Source of the DNA: Saccharopolyspora hirsuta
Lineage (GTDB): Bacteria > Actinomycetota > Actinomycetes > Mycobacteriales > Pseudonocardiaceae
Assembly (NCBI RefSeq): GCF_008630535.1
Contig: NZ_VWPH01000017.1
Coordinates: 116,404 to 180,403 of the forward strand
Length of the DNA stretch: 64,000 nt
Direction: 5' to 3'
Made by a program: the position numbers and the translations under genes. Of this stretch, positions 28,300-36,305 are shown piece after piece. Each line of letters begins with the position of its first letter. Within the stretch, counting starts at the first letter, position 1. A model generated the notes under the pieces. The model was not told the origin of the DNA, made no database searches, and worked only from the letters and a program-made list of their open reading frames with translations.

Positions 28300-28890
28300 T
28301 CAGTCCCGCTCCGCTTCGGCGGTCGCTCCCAAGGCGCCCAGCAGCGCCCCGATGCAGATGTTGCGGAGCTCGTCGCGCGAGAAGGTCTCGTTGGCCAGCC
28401 ATTCCACGCAGATCGCCCGGACGAACACCAACCAGGCGTGCAGCGCGGCCGATGCGGCCTCGCGGTGCAGGCCGGTCAACTCGGACGAATCGAGGATGCG
28501 CTGCCGGAGCTGCGCCATCTCGTCGGCGATGATCGCCTGGATCATCGGGTCGCCGGAGAGGGTGCGGTTCGCGGCCAGCACGGTCTGCCGGTTCGCGACG
28601 AAGTGGTCGAGGTGCGCGTCCAGGCCCGCCGACACCTGGTCGACCAGGGGTTCGGCGGGGTCGACCGTCGCCGTTTCCAGCAGCTCGTCGGCCGCGCGCC
28701 GGTAGATGGCGGCGAACAGGTCGCGCTTGCTGGCGAAGTAGCGGTACAGGTTGGCCCGCGACACCCCGGCCAGCTCCGCGACCTGCTCCATCCGCACCTC
28801 GTCGTAGGGGTGCGAGGCGAACAACCGCGCGCCGATGTCGAGCAGCTCGCCGCGGCGTTCGTCCGGCATCAACCGCCGCCGTGTTCCCAT
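28300..28890 (-). CDS. TetR-family regulator
   Basis: A 196-residue repressor. HTH at about 10-56 (RGELLDIGARLFASH, VAELAGVSRANLYRYFASKR), then an all-helical ligand domain of the TetR type. ATG 28890. Divergent from a small gene at 28979; a near-palindrome (28941-28962) and a related half-site (28913-28926) lie in the 88-bp gap and overlap a likely promoter of that gene, so local repression is expected. Confidence 0.88.
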   Translation of the reverse strand: MGTRRRLMPDERRGELLDIGARLFASHPYDEVRMEQVAELAGVSRANLYRYFASKRDLFAAIYRRAADELLETATVDPAEPLVDQVSAGLDAHLDHFVANRQTVLAANRTLSGDPMIQAIIADEMAQLRQRILDSSELTGLHREAASAALHAWLVFVRAICVEWLANETFSRDELRNICIGALLGALGATAEAERD

Positions 28891-28904
28891 GCCCGCAAGC
28901 TTAG

Positions 28905-28966
28905 TTGACGTGTGTCCAGTAGCAGTCCTAGGCTGCCGGACTAGTAGACAGCTGTCCAGTAGTAGT
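28905..28966. promoter_or_regulatory. Promoter and TetR operators between 28890 and 28979
   Basis: The direct repeats TGTCCAGTAGCAGT (28913-28926) and TGTCCAGTAGTAGT (28953-28966) are 40 bp apart. The second belongs to a 22-bp near-palindrome, CTAGTAGACAG / CTGTCCAGTAG (28941-28962, 9 of 11 pairs). A possible + strand promoter is TTGACG (28905-28910) with TAGGCT (28929-28934), so a bound repressor would block it. Confidence 0.65.
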
Positions 28967-28978
28967 GGGGTGGTTGTG

Positions 28979-29473
28979 GTGACGAACGTCAGGAGCCGTC
29001 CGGGCGTGGCGGCGATCCCGGCGCCCGACGACGTCCGGTCGTTCAGTTCGCTGCGCCGCATCGACTACGAGGACGCATTCGCCGTGGGCATCGCCGAGCA
29101 CGTTTCCGGCAGCGCGGAGCAATGGGCGCGGGCCGTGTTCGAGTCGGCTCCCGCGCCGCTGCGCGCGTTCCTCCGGTTCGGCTGGTCGATGCTCGGTGCG
29201 AAGCTCGGCCCGGCGTCCTCCGCGGAGCACGTGTTCGGCTTGCGGATCGGTGCGGCTCAGCCCGACCGGATTCGCCTCGAGGTGCTCTGGCGGATCGGCC
29301 TGCGCGCGAACCTGATGTTCCGGATGCGGTCGCACTCCCTGGTCTTCGCCACGTTCGTCGAGCACCGCCGACGGGCGAGCCGGTTCATCTGGCCGCTCGT
29401 CGTGCCCATCCACGTCGTCGTGATGCGCTACCTGCTGACCCGCGCCGCCGCGGTGGAACCCCGCGCACGCTGA
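28979..29473 (+). CDS. Unknown protein, TetR-adjacent (DUF2867-like pattern)
   Basis: A 164-residue protein of uncertain family. Features are FSSLRRIDYEDAF at the N-terminus, WARAVFESAPAPLRAFLRFG, a beta-rich middle (RLEVLWRIGLRANLMF) and a hydrophobic C-terminal helix around FIWPLVVPIHVVVMRYLL. The pattern recalls small DUF2867/SRPBCC-like proteins that sit beside TetR genes, but I am not sure. Start is one of several stacked GTGs (28970, 28976, 28979); 28979 is best spaced from GGGG. Probably repressed by the divergent TetR. Confidence 0.65.
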   Translation: MTNVRSRPGVAAIPAPDDVRSFSSLRRIDYEDAFAVGIAEHVSGSAEQWARAVFESAPAPLRAFLRFGWSMLGAKLGPASSAEHVFGLRIGAAQPDRIRLEVLWRIGLRANLMFRMRSHSLVFATFVEHRRRASRFIWPLVVPIHVVVMRYLLTRAAAVEPRAR

Positions 29474-29481
29474 TCGGCGGT

Positions 29482-29910
29482 TCAGCCGGGAAGCAGGCTT
29501 GCGTACCGGTGACCCAGACCGGATTCGTCGTTGCCCGAGCAGCTGGATGTCCAGGGGACCGGGCAAGGGCTGGCGTGCTCTGGATCTGGGCACACGATTC
29601 GGGTCAGTTCCTCGCGGAGGGCGTTCAGCTTCGGGCGGTTGGTGACCAGGCCGATGCGAATCTCGCGGATCCGCCGAGATTCCGGGTCGGCACCCGGGTT
29701 CTCGATCCGCCACTGCTGGGGCAGCTCGTCGTAGAACTCGGCGATCGGCATCTCCTCACCTTCTGGTGCTTGCTCCTGACTTGCAACGGAAATCTCGTGC
29801 GGGACAGCACTTCCGCGCAGAACCGCACTGCACTCCTCGGCGAGCCTGGCGGTATCGGCCGGGGTTGCGTAGATGCCGATCCGGATCTCGGCGAGGTCTT
29901 CGTCCAGCAT
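29482..29910 (-). CDS. Small protein with an internal repeat, unknown function
   Basis: A 142-residue hypothetical protein built from two related units: EIRIGIYATPADTARLAEE (about 8-26) and EIRIGLVTNRPKLNALREE (about 83-101), the second leading into ITRIVCPDPEHASPCPVPW-like sequence. The repeat suggests a duplicated small alpha/beta unit. A Cys/Pro-rich tail (CPDPEHASPCPVPW) follows. ATG 29910 has GGAG at about 7 nt. Base composition is a little lower in GC than its neighbours. No function can be assigned. Confidence 0.6.
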   Translation of the reverse strand: MLDEDLAEIRIGIYATPADTARLAEECSAVLRGSAVPHEISVASQEQAPEGEEMPIAEFYDELPQQWRIENPGADPESRRIREIRIGLVTNRPKLNALREELTRIVCPDPEHASPCPVPWTSSCSGNDESGLGHRYASLLPG

Positions 29911-30001
29911 GGCGCGCTCCGCAGCGGGTTTGGGGTGGCGGTGTGCAAACGGTAGCGCGATGTCAGCTTTCGGCGCGCGTCATTTTTCGCGCAGTTCTCC
30001 G

Positions 30002-30036
30002 GAAGTCGGGCGAGGAGTCGAGCCCCGCCCGACTTC
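30002..30036. terminator. Terminator of the epimerase/4-TM operon
   Basis: Perfect 11-bp stem GAAGTCGGGCG / CGCCCGACTTC with a 13-nt loop, just after the stop of the gene at 30041 (read on the minus strand). Confidence 0.75.
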
Positions 30037-30040
30037 TGCT

Positions 30041-30964
30041 TCAGGCCAGCGCGGTTGGCAAACCGTCCCGGAAGGTCGGGTACTGCGGTGCCCAGTCCAG
30101 CTCGCGCTTGGCCTTGCCGTTATCGAGTCGAATCCTGGTGCCGACCAGCAGGGCGTGCAGGTAGGGCGTGGGGCGGAGCAGCCAGCCCGGGACCCGGCGA
30201 GGCGTCGGTGCCCCTGCGGTCGCGGCGACCGCGTCGAGGAAGTCGCCCATGTCGGCGGGCTGGTCGTCGACGATGTTGTACGCCTCGCCCGCACGTCCGC
30301 GATCGAGCGCGGCGACCGTGGCGGAGGCGGCGTCGGCGATGTGGATCGGGTGCAGGGTCGCGGCCGGGCGCGGCACCGGGAGCAGTCGTTTCCGAGCCAA
30401 TGTCAGCATCTTCCGGGTGAACGGCTCGGGGCCGTAGAACAGGCCGTAGCGCAGGGCGATGCCTTCGAAGTCCGTCGCCCCGAGCACCTGGTCCTCATTG
30501 GACCGCAGCGATCGCATGTGGTGGTCGAAGGCGCCGTGTCCCAGCTCCGCGTACGGGTGCTCCTCGGTCAGGGGCTGCGTGCCGTGGTCGCGCCACCCGT
30601 AGCCGAGGAAGAACGACTGGGTGATGAACCTGCGCGCGCCGAGCTGCTTCGCGGCGCGCACCAGGTTCCGGGTGCCGACATCGCGCAACGCGTCGGTGGG
30701 GTGCAGGTCGCGGTGGCGCGCGGGCGTTCGCGTGATGGCGGTGGCCTGGTGGATCACCGCGTCCGCGGACTGTCCCTCGAGCGAGGTCAGGAGCGCCTCG
30801 GCGGACATCACGTCAGCGACTACGGGGGTGACGCCTGCGGCGCGGAGCCGCTGGGCACCGGTGTCGGTCCGGGTGATCCCGACGATCTCGTGACCGGCGG
30901 CGAGCAGCTTGGGCACCAGGGCGGAGCTGATCGTTCCGGTGGCTCCGGCGAGCACGATCCTCAT
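30041..30964 (-). CDS. NAD(P)-dependent epimerase/reductase (module A)
   Basis: A 307-residue extended short-chain dehydrogenase. Its N-terminal motif MRIVLAGATGTISSALVPKL binds NAD(P); HQATAITRT and FITQSFFLGYGW follow. The usual YxxxK active site is not obvious at the expected place, although HHMRSLRSNEDQVLG occurs there, so it may be an atypical reductase. It overlaps the 4-TM gene by 4 bp (ATGA) and forms a two-gene operon divergent from a TetR gene. The same two-gene layout recurs at 34731-35899. Confidence 0.82.
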   Translation of the reverse strand: MRIVLAGATGTISSALVPKLLAAGHEIVGITRTDTGAQRLRAAGVTPVVADVMSAEALLTSLEGQSADAVIHQATAITRTPARHRDLHPTDALRDVGTRNLVRAAKQLGARRFITQSFFLGYGWRDHGTQPLTEEHPYAELGHGAFDHHMRSLRSNEDQVLGATDFEGIALRYGLFYGPEPFTRKMLTLARKRLLPVPRPAATLHPIHIADAASATVAALDRGRAGEAYNIVDDQPADMGDFLDAVAATAGAPTPRRVPGWLLRPTPYLHALLVGTRIRLDNGKAKRELDWAPQYPTFRDGLPTALA

Positions 30965-31371
30965 CGCTGCACCTCCAGCTCGTCGGCGTGGCGGATCGTG
31001 CGCGCCCGGGCCAGGAGTGCGACGGCTCCCAGCGCGGCGGTGCCGAACAGGATCCACGAATCGGACGGGCGGCCGCCGCCGGTGTCGACCGCGTGGTTCA
31101 CCCCGTGCAGCGCGTTGACGACCACGAAACCGGCGAGCACGACGGTGAGCGCATCGCGCCGGACCAGGGCGGTGAGCATCATCAGTCCGATGCCGATCTG
31201 GAACACCCCCGCGTCGTGCAGGAAGTGCTCGTGGACCGGCCAGTTGGCCCACGCCGCGAAGCTGGTCGGATCGAGTCGGCACCAGGCGCCGATCAGCAGC
31301 ATCATGACCGCACCGGCGACGGTCACTGTCGAGATGAGGGCGTTCGGCGGGGCTTGCGCGCGTGTGGTCAT
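30961..31371 (-). CDS. 4-TM membrane protein (module A partner)
   Basis: A 136-residue membrane protein with four predicted TM helices. Between TM1 and TM2 lies a soluble loop with PTSFAAWANWPVHEHFLHDAG. The pattern EH-x4-D-x-G and a later N-x2-H-x3-H (VVNALHGVNHAVD) recur in the module B partner at 35489. ATG 31371 has AAGGGGAAGGA upstream. Role unknown; the conserved His and Asp could bind metal or a small redox cofactor. Confidence 0.75.
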   Translation of the reverse strand: MTTRAQAPPNALISTVTVAGAVMMLLIGAWCRLDPTSFAAWANWPVHEHFLHDAGVFQIGIGLMMLTALVRRDALTVVLAGFVVVNALHGVNHAVDTGGGRPSDSWILFGTAALGAVALLARARTIRHADELEVQR

Positions 31372-31479
31372 CGGATCCTTCCCCTTTCGGTCACGGTCAC
31401 CTGGTGGACGAGCGGGACGGCCGGGACGTGACAGGCGGGGTATTGGACAGTTCATTTCAGAACCTGTTACGGTCGTCGC

Positions 31480-32076
31480 ATGGCGCGACCGAGGTTGTTC
31501 GACGAGGACCGCGCGCTGGAAGCCGCGATGCGGACCTTCTGGGCGAACGGTTACGAAGCGACGTCGACCCAAGACCTGTGCGAGGCGACCGGCCTCGGCC
31601 GCAGCAGCATCTACAACACCTTCAGCAGCAAGCACGACCTGTTCATGCGCGCCCTCGTCCGCTACATCGACGCCACGACGACGAGGCAGCTGGCGATCCT
31701 GGACGACGTCGAGCGCTCCGAGCTGGAGCGGATCCGGGCGTTGTTCGCGGTGATCGTCGAGTCGGAGCTGGAGAACCGCCGGGACGGGCGCAGTTTCGGC
31801 TGCCTGACGGTCAACTCCGTGGTCGAGCTCGCCGGGCGGGACCCCGAGGCCGCTCAGGTCCTGGACCGGGACGGGGAGCGGCGCCTGGGTGCGCTGAGGA
31901 TGGTGATCGAGGCCGGGCAGCGCAGCGGCAGCATCACCTCCACGCGCGATGCGGGGGCTCTCGCCGGGTTCGTCAACGCGGTGATCGGCGGGATGCGGAT
32001 CGCTGGCCAGGCAGGTGCTGACCAGGCTGTTCTGGAGTCCATCGCGGAAACAGCGCTCGACGCCCTGACCTGCTGA
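31480..32076 (+). CDS. TetR-family regulator
   Basis: A 198-residue repressor. HTH at about 10-55 (FWANGYEATSTQDLCEATGL, SSIYNTFSSKHDLFM). An inverted repeat AGTTC-N6-GAACC lies at 31450-31464, 16 bp before the start, and overlaps the likely promoters of this gene and the divergent module A operon. The MFS gene at 32149 follows on the same strand after 72 bp and may also be a target. ATG 31480; little space for a Shine-Dalgarno. Confidence 0.87.
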   Translation: MARPRLFDEDRALEAAMRTFWANGYEATSTQDLCEATGLGRSSIYNTFSSKHDLFMRALVRYIDATTTRQLAILDDVERSELERIRALFAVIVESELENRRDGRSFGCLTVNSVVELAGRDPEAAQVLDRDGERRLGALRMVIEAGQRSGSITSTRDAGALAGFVNAVIGGMRIAGQAGADQAVLESIAETALDALTC

Positions 32077-32148
32077 ACCGGGGTTCGGGGTGCAGCGCGC
32101 TGAACGCTGCCCCAATTTTGTACTGATCTATCTAAAACAAGGAGAGTC

Positions 32149-33321
32149 ATGCCGCGCGCGGTCTACATCCTCGCCCTGGGCATATTCGCCATGGTGACCA
32201 GCGAGTTCGTGGTGGCCGGGCTGATGCCCCGGATGGCCGCCGGACTCGGCGCCACCATCCCGCAGATCGGCTACCTGATCACCGCGTTCGCCGCCGCGAT
32301 GGCCCTCGGCGGGCCGCTGCTGACGGTCGTGCTGATGAAGACCCGGCCGAGAGCGGCACTGCTGTGCCTGTTCGCGATCTTCCTCGGCGGCAACCTGCTG
32401 GCGGCCACCGCGACGGGCTACGGGGTGATGCTGGTGGCCCGCGTGATCACCGGTGTGGCCTCGCAGGCGTTCTTCGGGGTCGCGCTGTCGCTGTGCGCGC
32501 AGCTGACCCGTCCAGAAGTGCGCGGCCGGGCCATCGCAGTGGTGATGAACGGGCTGATGCTGGGCACCCTGCTCGGCATGCCGCTGTCCACACTGGTCGG
32601 TGAGCGCTTCGGCTGGCGCGCCGCGTTCTGGACGATCTCGGCGCTGGCCGTCGTCGCGGCGCTGTGCACCCTCGTCGGCGTGCCCAAGCTCGATCGCGCC
32701 GAGGGGGAGGGGAACTTCCGGCAGGAGCTGGGTGCCTTCCGCGCGCCGAAGCTGTGGCTGGTGCTGCTCACCAGCACGCTCATCATCGGTGCCACGTTCT
32801 CGGCGTTCAGCTACTTCAACCCGATCCTCACCGAGGTGAGCGGTTTCCAGACCGGAACTGTGCCGTTGCTGCTCGTCGCTTACGGTGCCGCCACGGTCGT
32901 CGGGAACACCGCGGTCGGTCGGCTGGCCGATCGCAACCCGATCGCGGTCCTGCTCGTCGGCCTGGTGCTCAACGCCGGTTTCCTGACCGGGTTCGCTCTG
33001 CTGGCGCACCTCAGCGTCCCCGCGGTGGTGTTCATGCTGGGCGTCGGCCTGGTCGGCGTGACGATGAACCCGGCGATGATTACGCGGGTCCATCGCACCG
33101 CCAATGCGCGACCGCTGGTGAACACGGTGCACTCCTCGTTCATCACCTTCGGTGTGATGATCGGGTCGTGGGGCGGGGGAGTGGCCATCGAGCACTTCGG
33201 CCTGCGCGCCCCGCTGTGGCTGGGAGCCGCGCTGGCAGTGCTCGGAGTCCTGACACTGGTGCCCGATCTCCGCCGCGCGCCGGACACCGCACGCCAGGAC
33301 GCCGAACCCGTGGCGGCGTAG
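32149..33321 (+). CDS. MFS transporter, DHA1 (AraJ/Cmx-like) family
   Basis: A 390-residue 12-TM exporter. Motifs are FAMVTSEFVVAGLMPRMAAG in TM1-loop, GYLITAFAAAMALGGPLL, RVITGVASQAFFGVALSL and MNGLMLGTLLGMPLSTLVGE. The family exports chloramphenicol, arabinose-type sugars or nucleosides; the substrate here is unknown. ATG 32149 has a strong AAGGAGAG. Upstream is an unusually AT-rich stretch (TTTTGTACTGATC) likely to be its own promoter or operator. Followed by a 14-bp terminator. Confidence 0.9.
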   Translation: MPRAVYILALGIFAMVTSEFVVAGLMPRMAAGLGATIPQIGYLITAFAAAMALGGPLLTVVLMKTRPRAALLCLFAIFLGGNLLAATATGYGVMLVARVITGVASQAFFGVALSLCAQLTRPEVRGRAIAVVMNGLMLGTLLGMPLSTLVGERFGWRAAFWTISALAVVAALCTLVGVPKLDRAEGEGNFRQELGAFRAPKLWLVLLTSTLIIGATFSAFSYFNPILTEVSGFQTGTVPLLLVAYGAATVVGNTAVGRLADRNPIAVLLVGLVLNAGFLTGFALLAHLSVPAVVFMLGVGLVGVTMNPAMITRVHRTANARPLVNTVHSSFITFGVMIGSWGGGVAIEHFGLRAPLWLGAALAVLGVLTLVPDLRRAPDTARQDAEPVAA

Positions 33322-33328
33322 GAGTTCT

Positions 33329-33362
33329 GCGACGTGCTGAGGTTCCCGCCTCAGCACGTCGC
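33329..33362 (+). terminator. Terminator after the DHA1 exporter gene
   Basis: Perfect 14-bp stem GCGACGTGCTGAGG / CCTCAGCACGTCGC with loop TTCCCG, 7 nt after the stop. Confidence 0.85.
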
Positions 33363-33537
33363 GATAACCTTCACGACGTGACAGCGCCTGCTCATGCTGC
33401 TGTGGTCGGTTAGCTCCGGACCTCGCTCCACCGGTCGATGCACTCGTGCCCGATCGGGGAGCTGACGCGTCCACCTTTCCACTTCGTGCAGCTCGATCGC
33501 GCCGAGCTGCATTCGACCGCATCAGCAGGAGCGGTTC

Positions 33538-34752
33538 ATGCACCTATCGGAGAACGATGCTGCGACCTTGCCCGGAAGCGGCCTTCGCTGGCTCTCGGCG
33601 AACGGCGCGGAACCACCGGTCCGGGTCGTCGACGCCGATGACCGGATGTCCGCGAACCGGGCGCACCGCCTGGTGACCAGGGGGACGGGCTTGTTGTGGA
33701 GGGGAGATTTCCACCAAGCCCGCCAGCTGCTCAACGCGCTCGCCCGCCGCTTGCGACGGCCGCCGCAGCACACCTCGTCGATGGCCGAAGCGTTCTTCCA
33801 CCAAAGGCAGGAACAGGCGCGCAAAGCACGGGCGCTGTCGCTCGTCCTGGTGCGAGTGGAGCCCGACCACGTGCTCGCGCTACGCCGCGCCCCGGATGTC
33901 AGCTCCGCCTGCCGCGACGTCTACGGACCGGCCGATGCGCCGTACGCCGTGCCGTTGCGGGAGCTGCTGGGCGTGATCGGTGCGCAGGAGTGGCGGCGAA
34001 AGGGCGTTCCGGTACCGGCGCTCGGTGCGCGCATCCACCCGCACTACGGCGTGTTCGCCCCTACGCGGAGCGAGTACGTCGACCTGGTCGCGGATGCTCC
34101 GCTCCCGCCGACCCGGACTGCCTTCGACATCGGAACCGGAACCGGCGTGCTGGCGGCGGTTCTCGCCCGCCGCGGCGTGGCGCGGGTGGTGGCCGCGGAC
34201 AACTCAGCTCGGGCGATCCGGTGCGTTGACGACAACGCGCGACGGTTGGGACTGGCCGAGCGGATCCATCCGCTGCAGACCGACATTTTCCCGCCGGGCC
34301 GAGCCCAGCTGGTCGTGTGCAACCCGCCGTGGATCCCCGCTCGCCCGCACTCGTCGCTGGACCACGCGGTCTACGACCCGGAGAACCGGATGCTGCTGGG
34401 CTTCCTCGGCGGGCTGGCCGCCCACCTGCACCCCGGCGGGGAGGGCTGGCTGATCCTCTCCGACCTGGCGGAACGCCTCGGTCTGCGCACCCGGGCTGAC
34501 CTGCTCAATGCCGTTCACCGGGCCGGACTCCGCGTCATCGGCAGATCGGACACCGCGGCTCGCCACCCGAAGGCCAGCGCTCCCGGAGATCCGCTCCACG
34601 CAGTGCGCGCAGCGGAGATCATCTCCTTGTGGCGGCTAGCACCGTCCGAGTGGTTGAAACGCGGGCACCTGCGAACGTCACGTTCCAGGGCTCGGGCCCG
34701 TCCTATCTGTGCCAACAGGAAGGGGGACACGTGCAAAAGCCGATCTTGGTGA
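33538..34752 (+). CDS. Class I SAM-dependent methyltransferase (HemK/PrmC-like core)
   Basis: A 404-residue protein. The N-terminal half has no clear domain (WRGDFHQARQLLNALARRL; SMAEAFFHQRQEQARKARAL). The C-terminal half is a Rossmann methyltransferase: motif I FDIGTGTGVLAAVLARRG, VVAADNSARAI, and the N-methyltransferase signature VVCNPPWIP in place of NPPY. Such motifs are found in enzymes methylating glutamine, adenine or similar planar amides; the target is unknown. The 3' end overlaps the next start by 22 bp. Start at 33538; the lead ATG context is weak. Confidence 0.75.
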   Translation: MHLSENDAATLPGSGLRWLSANGAEPPVRVVDADDRMSANRAHRLVTRGTGLLWRGDFHQARQLLNALARRLRRPPQHTSSMAEAFFHQRQEQARKARALSLVLVRVEPDHVLALRRAPDVSSACRDVYGPADAPYAVPLRELLGVIGAQEWRRKGVPVPALGARIHPHYGVFAPTRSEYVDLVADAPLPPTRTAFDIGTGTGVLAAVLARRGVARVVAADNSARAIRCVDDNARRLGLAERIHPLQTDIFPPGRAQLVVCNPPWIPARPHSSLDHAVYDPENRMLLGFLGGLAAHLHPGGEGWLILSDLAERLGLRTRADLLNAVHRAGLRVIGRSDTAARHPKASAPGDPLHAVRAAEIISLWRLAPSEWLKRGHLRTSRSRARARPICANRKGDTCKSRSW

Positions 34753-35492
34753 CTGGTGGGACGGGCACGCTGGGCCGCGTCGTGGTGCAGCAGCTGCTCG
34801 ATGCCGGACGCGACGTGCGGGTGCTCAGCCGACGCCCCCGCTCGACCGCTGCCGGGCACGAGTGGGCGACCGGGGACCTGCGCACGGGCGAGGGCATCGA
34901 GGCGGCGACGTCGGGAGTCGACGCCATCGTGCACTGCGCCACGACGCTGAGCAGCAAGGATGTGGCAGCCACTCAGCGGCTGATCGACTCGGCCCGCCGC
35001 CACGGTGATCCGCACCTGATCTACATCTCGATCGTCGGCGTCGACCGGGTACCGCTCTTCTACTACCGGGCGAAGCTCGAAGCCGAGGAGCGCGTGACGA
35101 GCTCGAAACTGCCCTGGACGATCCTGCGGACCACCCAGTTCCACGACCTGATCGCCCGCACGATCTCGGCGCAGCGCCGGTCGCCGGTGATCGGGGTGCT
35201 GGCGGGCGTGGACTTCCAGCCGATCGACGTCCGGGACGTCGCGGAGCGGCTGGCCGAACTCGCGGTCGGCGCCCCGGCGGGCCGCGTCCCGGACATGGGT
35301 GGGCCGGAGATCCGCAGCCACGACGACCTCGCCCGCGCCTACCTGGCCGCGACCGGACGCCGTCGGCTGGTGCTGCCGGTCCGGCTGCCGGGAGCGGTCG
35401 TCACCGGCTACCGCCGGGGCGGCCACCTGGCCCCGGAGCAGGCGGTCGGCCGCGTGACCTTCAGCGAATTCCTCGCCGAGCAGAGGCGGTGA
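34731..35492 (+). CDS. NmrA/atypical SDR reductase (module B)
   Basis: A 253-residue NAD(P)-binding protein of the atypical SDR (SDR_a5-like) group. It has the N-terminal VQKPILVTGGTGTLGRVVVQ, then RRPRSTAAG, HCATTLSS, HLIYISIVGVDR and WTILRTTQFHDLI. GTG 34731 has GGAAGGGGG upstream. It overlaps the next gene by 4 bp (GTGA) and forms with it a module mirroring the pair at 30041-31371. Confidence 0.83.
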   Translation: MQKPILVTGGTGTLGRVVVQQLLDAGRDVRVLSRRPRSTAAGHEWATGDLRTGEGIEAATSGVDAIVHCATTLSSKDVAATQRLIDSARRHGDPHLIYISIVGVDRVPLFYYRAKLEAEERVTSSKLPWTILRTTQFHDLIARTISAQRRSPVIGVLAGVDFQPIDVRDVAERLAELAVGAPAGRVPDMGGPEIRSHDDLARAYLAATGRRRLVLPVRLPGAVVTGYRRGGHLAPEQAVGRVTFSEFLAEQRR

Positions 35493-35899
35493 AGGTGCGC
35501 ACCTGGCTCCGCGCGGGGTTGGCTGCCCTGACCTTCGTGCACGCCGCAACGGGTGTCTGGACGTCGTTCTTCCCGCGATCCTTCTACGACGACGTGCCGA
35601 CCGTGAACGACTACCCGCCGTTCAACGAGCACCTGTTCCGCGACTTCGGTGCGATGAACCTGGCCATGGCGGTGGTGCTCGGCGCAGCCGCGGTTCGCTT
35701 GGAGCGGACGCTCGTCCAGATCGCCCTGGCGGCGAACCTCGTCTGGGCGGTGCCGCACCTGGTCTTCCACGCCGCGCACCCGACGGGCTCGGCGCTGGTG
35801 GCAGCCCTCGCCGCGGTCGTCGTGATCCCGTCGGTGCTGCTCGTGCTCAGCCGCGGGGCTTCGCCAGCAGGTGCGCTGCAACGGCGGTCGCGCTGGTGA
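35489..35899 (+). CDS. 4-TM membrane protein (module B partner)
   Basis: A 136-residue membrane protein with four predicted TM helices. The TM1-TM2 loop carries PRSFYDDVPTVNDYPPF followed by NEHLFRDFGAMNLA, and TM3 carries NLVWAVPHLVFHAAH; these match EH-x4-D-x-G and N-x-H-x3-H of the module A protein at 30961. GTG 35489 overlaps the reductase stop by 4 bp (GTGA). Its 3' end overlaps the convergent gene at 35847 by 53 bp. Confidence 0.77.
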   Translation: MKVRTWLRAGLAALTFVHAATGVWTSFFPRSFYDDVPTVNDYPPFNEHLFRDFGAMNLAMAVVLGAAAVRLERTLVQIALAANLVWAVPHLVFHAAHPTGSALVAALAAVVVIPSVLLVLSRGASPAGALQRRSRW

Positions 35900-36146
35900 C
35901 GGAGAAGACCGACGGCCACGCGCCGATCTTCTTGGCCAGCGGGTGCGAACCGGTCAGCGCTGCCGCGTAGGTGGCGCCCAGGGCGAGGGCCGGTCCGACC
36001 CCGGTCCGGCGGCGGCAGGTCTCCATCGCCGCGAGCCCGGCACCCGCCGCGACCACCCCGCCCCAGTGCCGGTGCTTGGTGGCGCGGGCGACCGCGAAAC
36101 CGCCGATCAATCCGGCCGAGGTCAGCAGGCTGGACGGGATGGACAT
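35847..36146 (-). CDS. Small membrane protein
   Basis: A 99-residue protein beginning MSIPSSLLTSAGLIGGFAVA, with three short hydrophobic stretches separated by RATKHRHWG and ETCRRRTG. Unknown family. ATG 36146 has AAGGAG at 6 nt, which makes it a real gene despite its size; the 3' end runs 53 bp into the convergent gene at 35489. Confidence 0.68.
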   Translation of the reverse strand: MSIPSSLLTSAGLIGGFAVARATKHRHWGGVVAAGAGLAAMETCRRRTGVGPALALGATYAAALTGSHPLAKKIGAWPSVFSVTSATAVAAHLLAKPRG

Positions 36147-36305
36147 GCGCACTCCTTGCAGCTGGCTGCGGACTTGCTCCCGCGACTCTACCGGGGTGCG
36201 GCCGGGCGGCCGTGGCGCAAACCCGCCCGGAAGGTGCCTCACCGGGCATTTCGCGCTAAGAAATGTCCTGGTGCCATGTCCCTTCGGTGTTCCGGGAGAG
36301 CCTGC

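Noticed and set aside
35871..36305. Long N-terminal extension of the S15 peptidase frame
   Set aside because: It would bury the signal peptide and overlaps an oppositely transcribed gene with a good ribosome-binding site.
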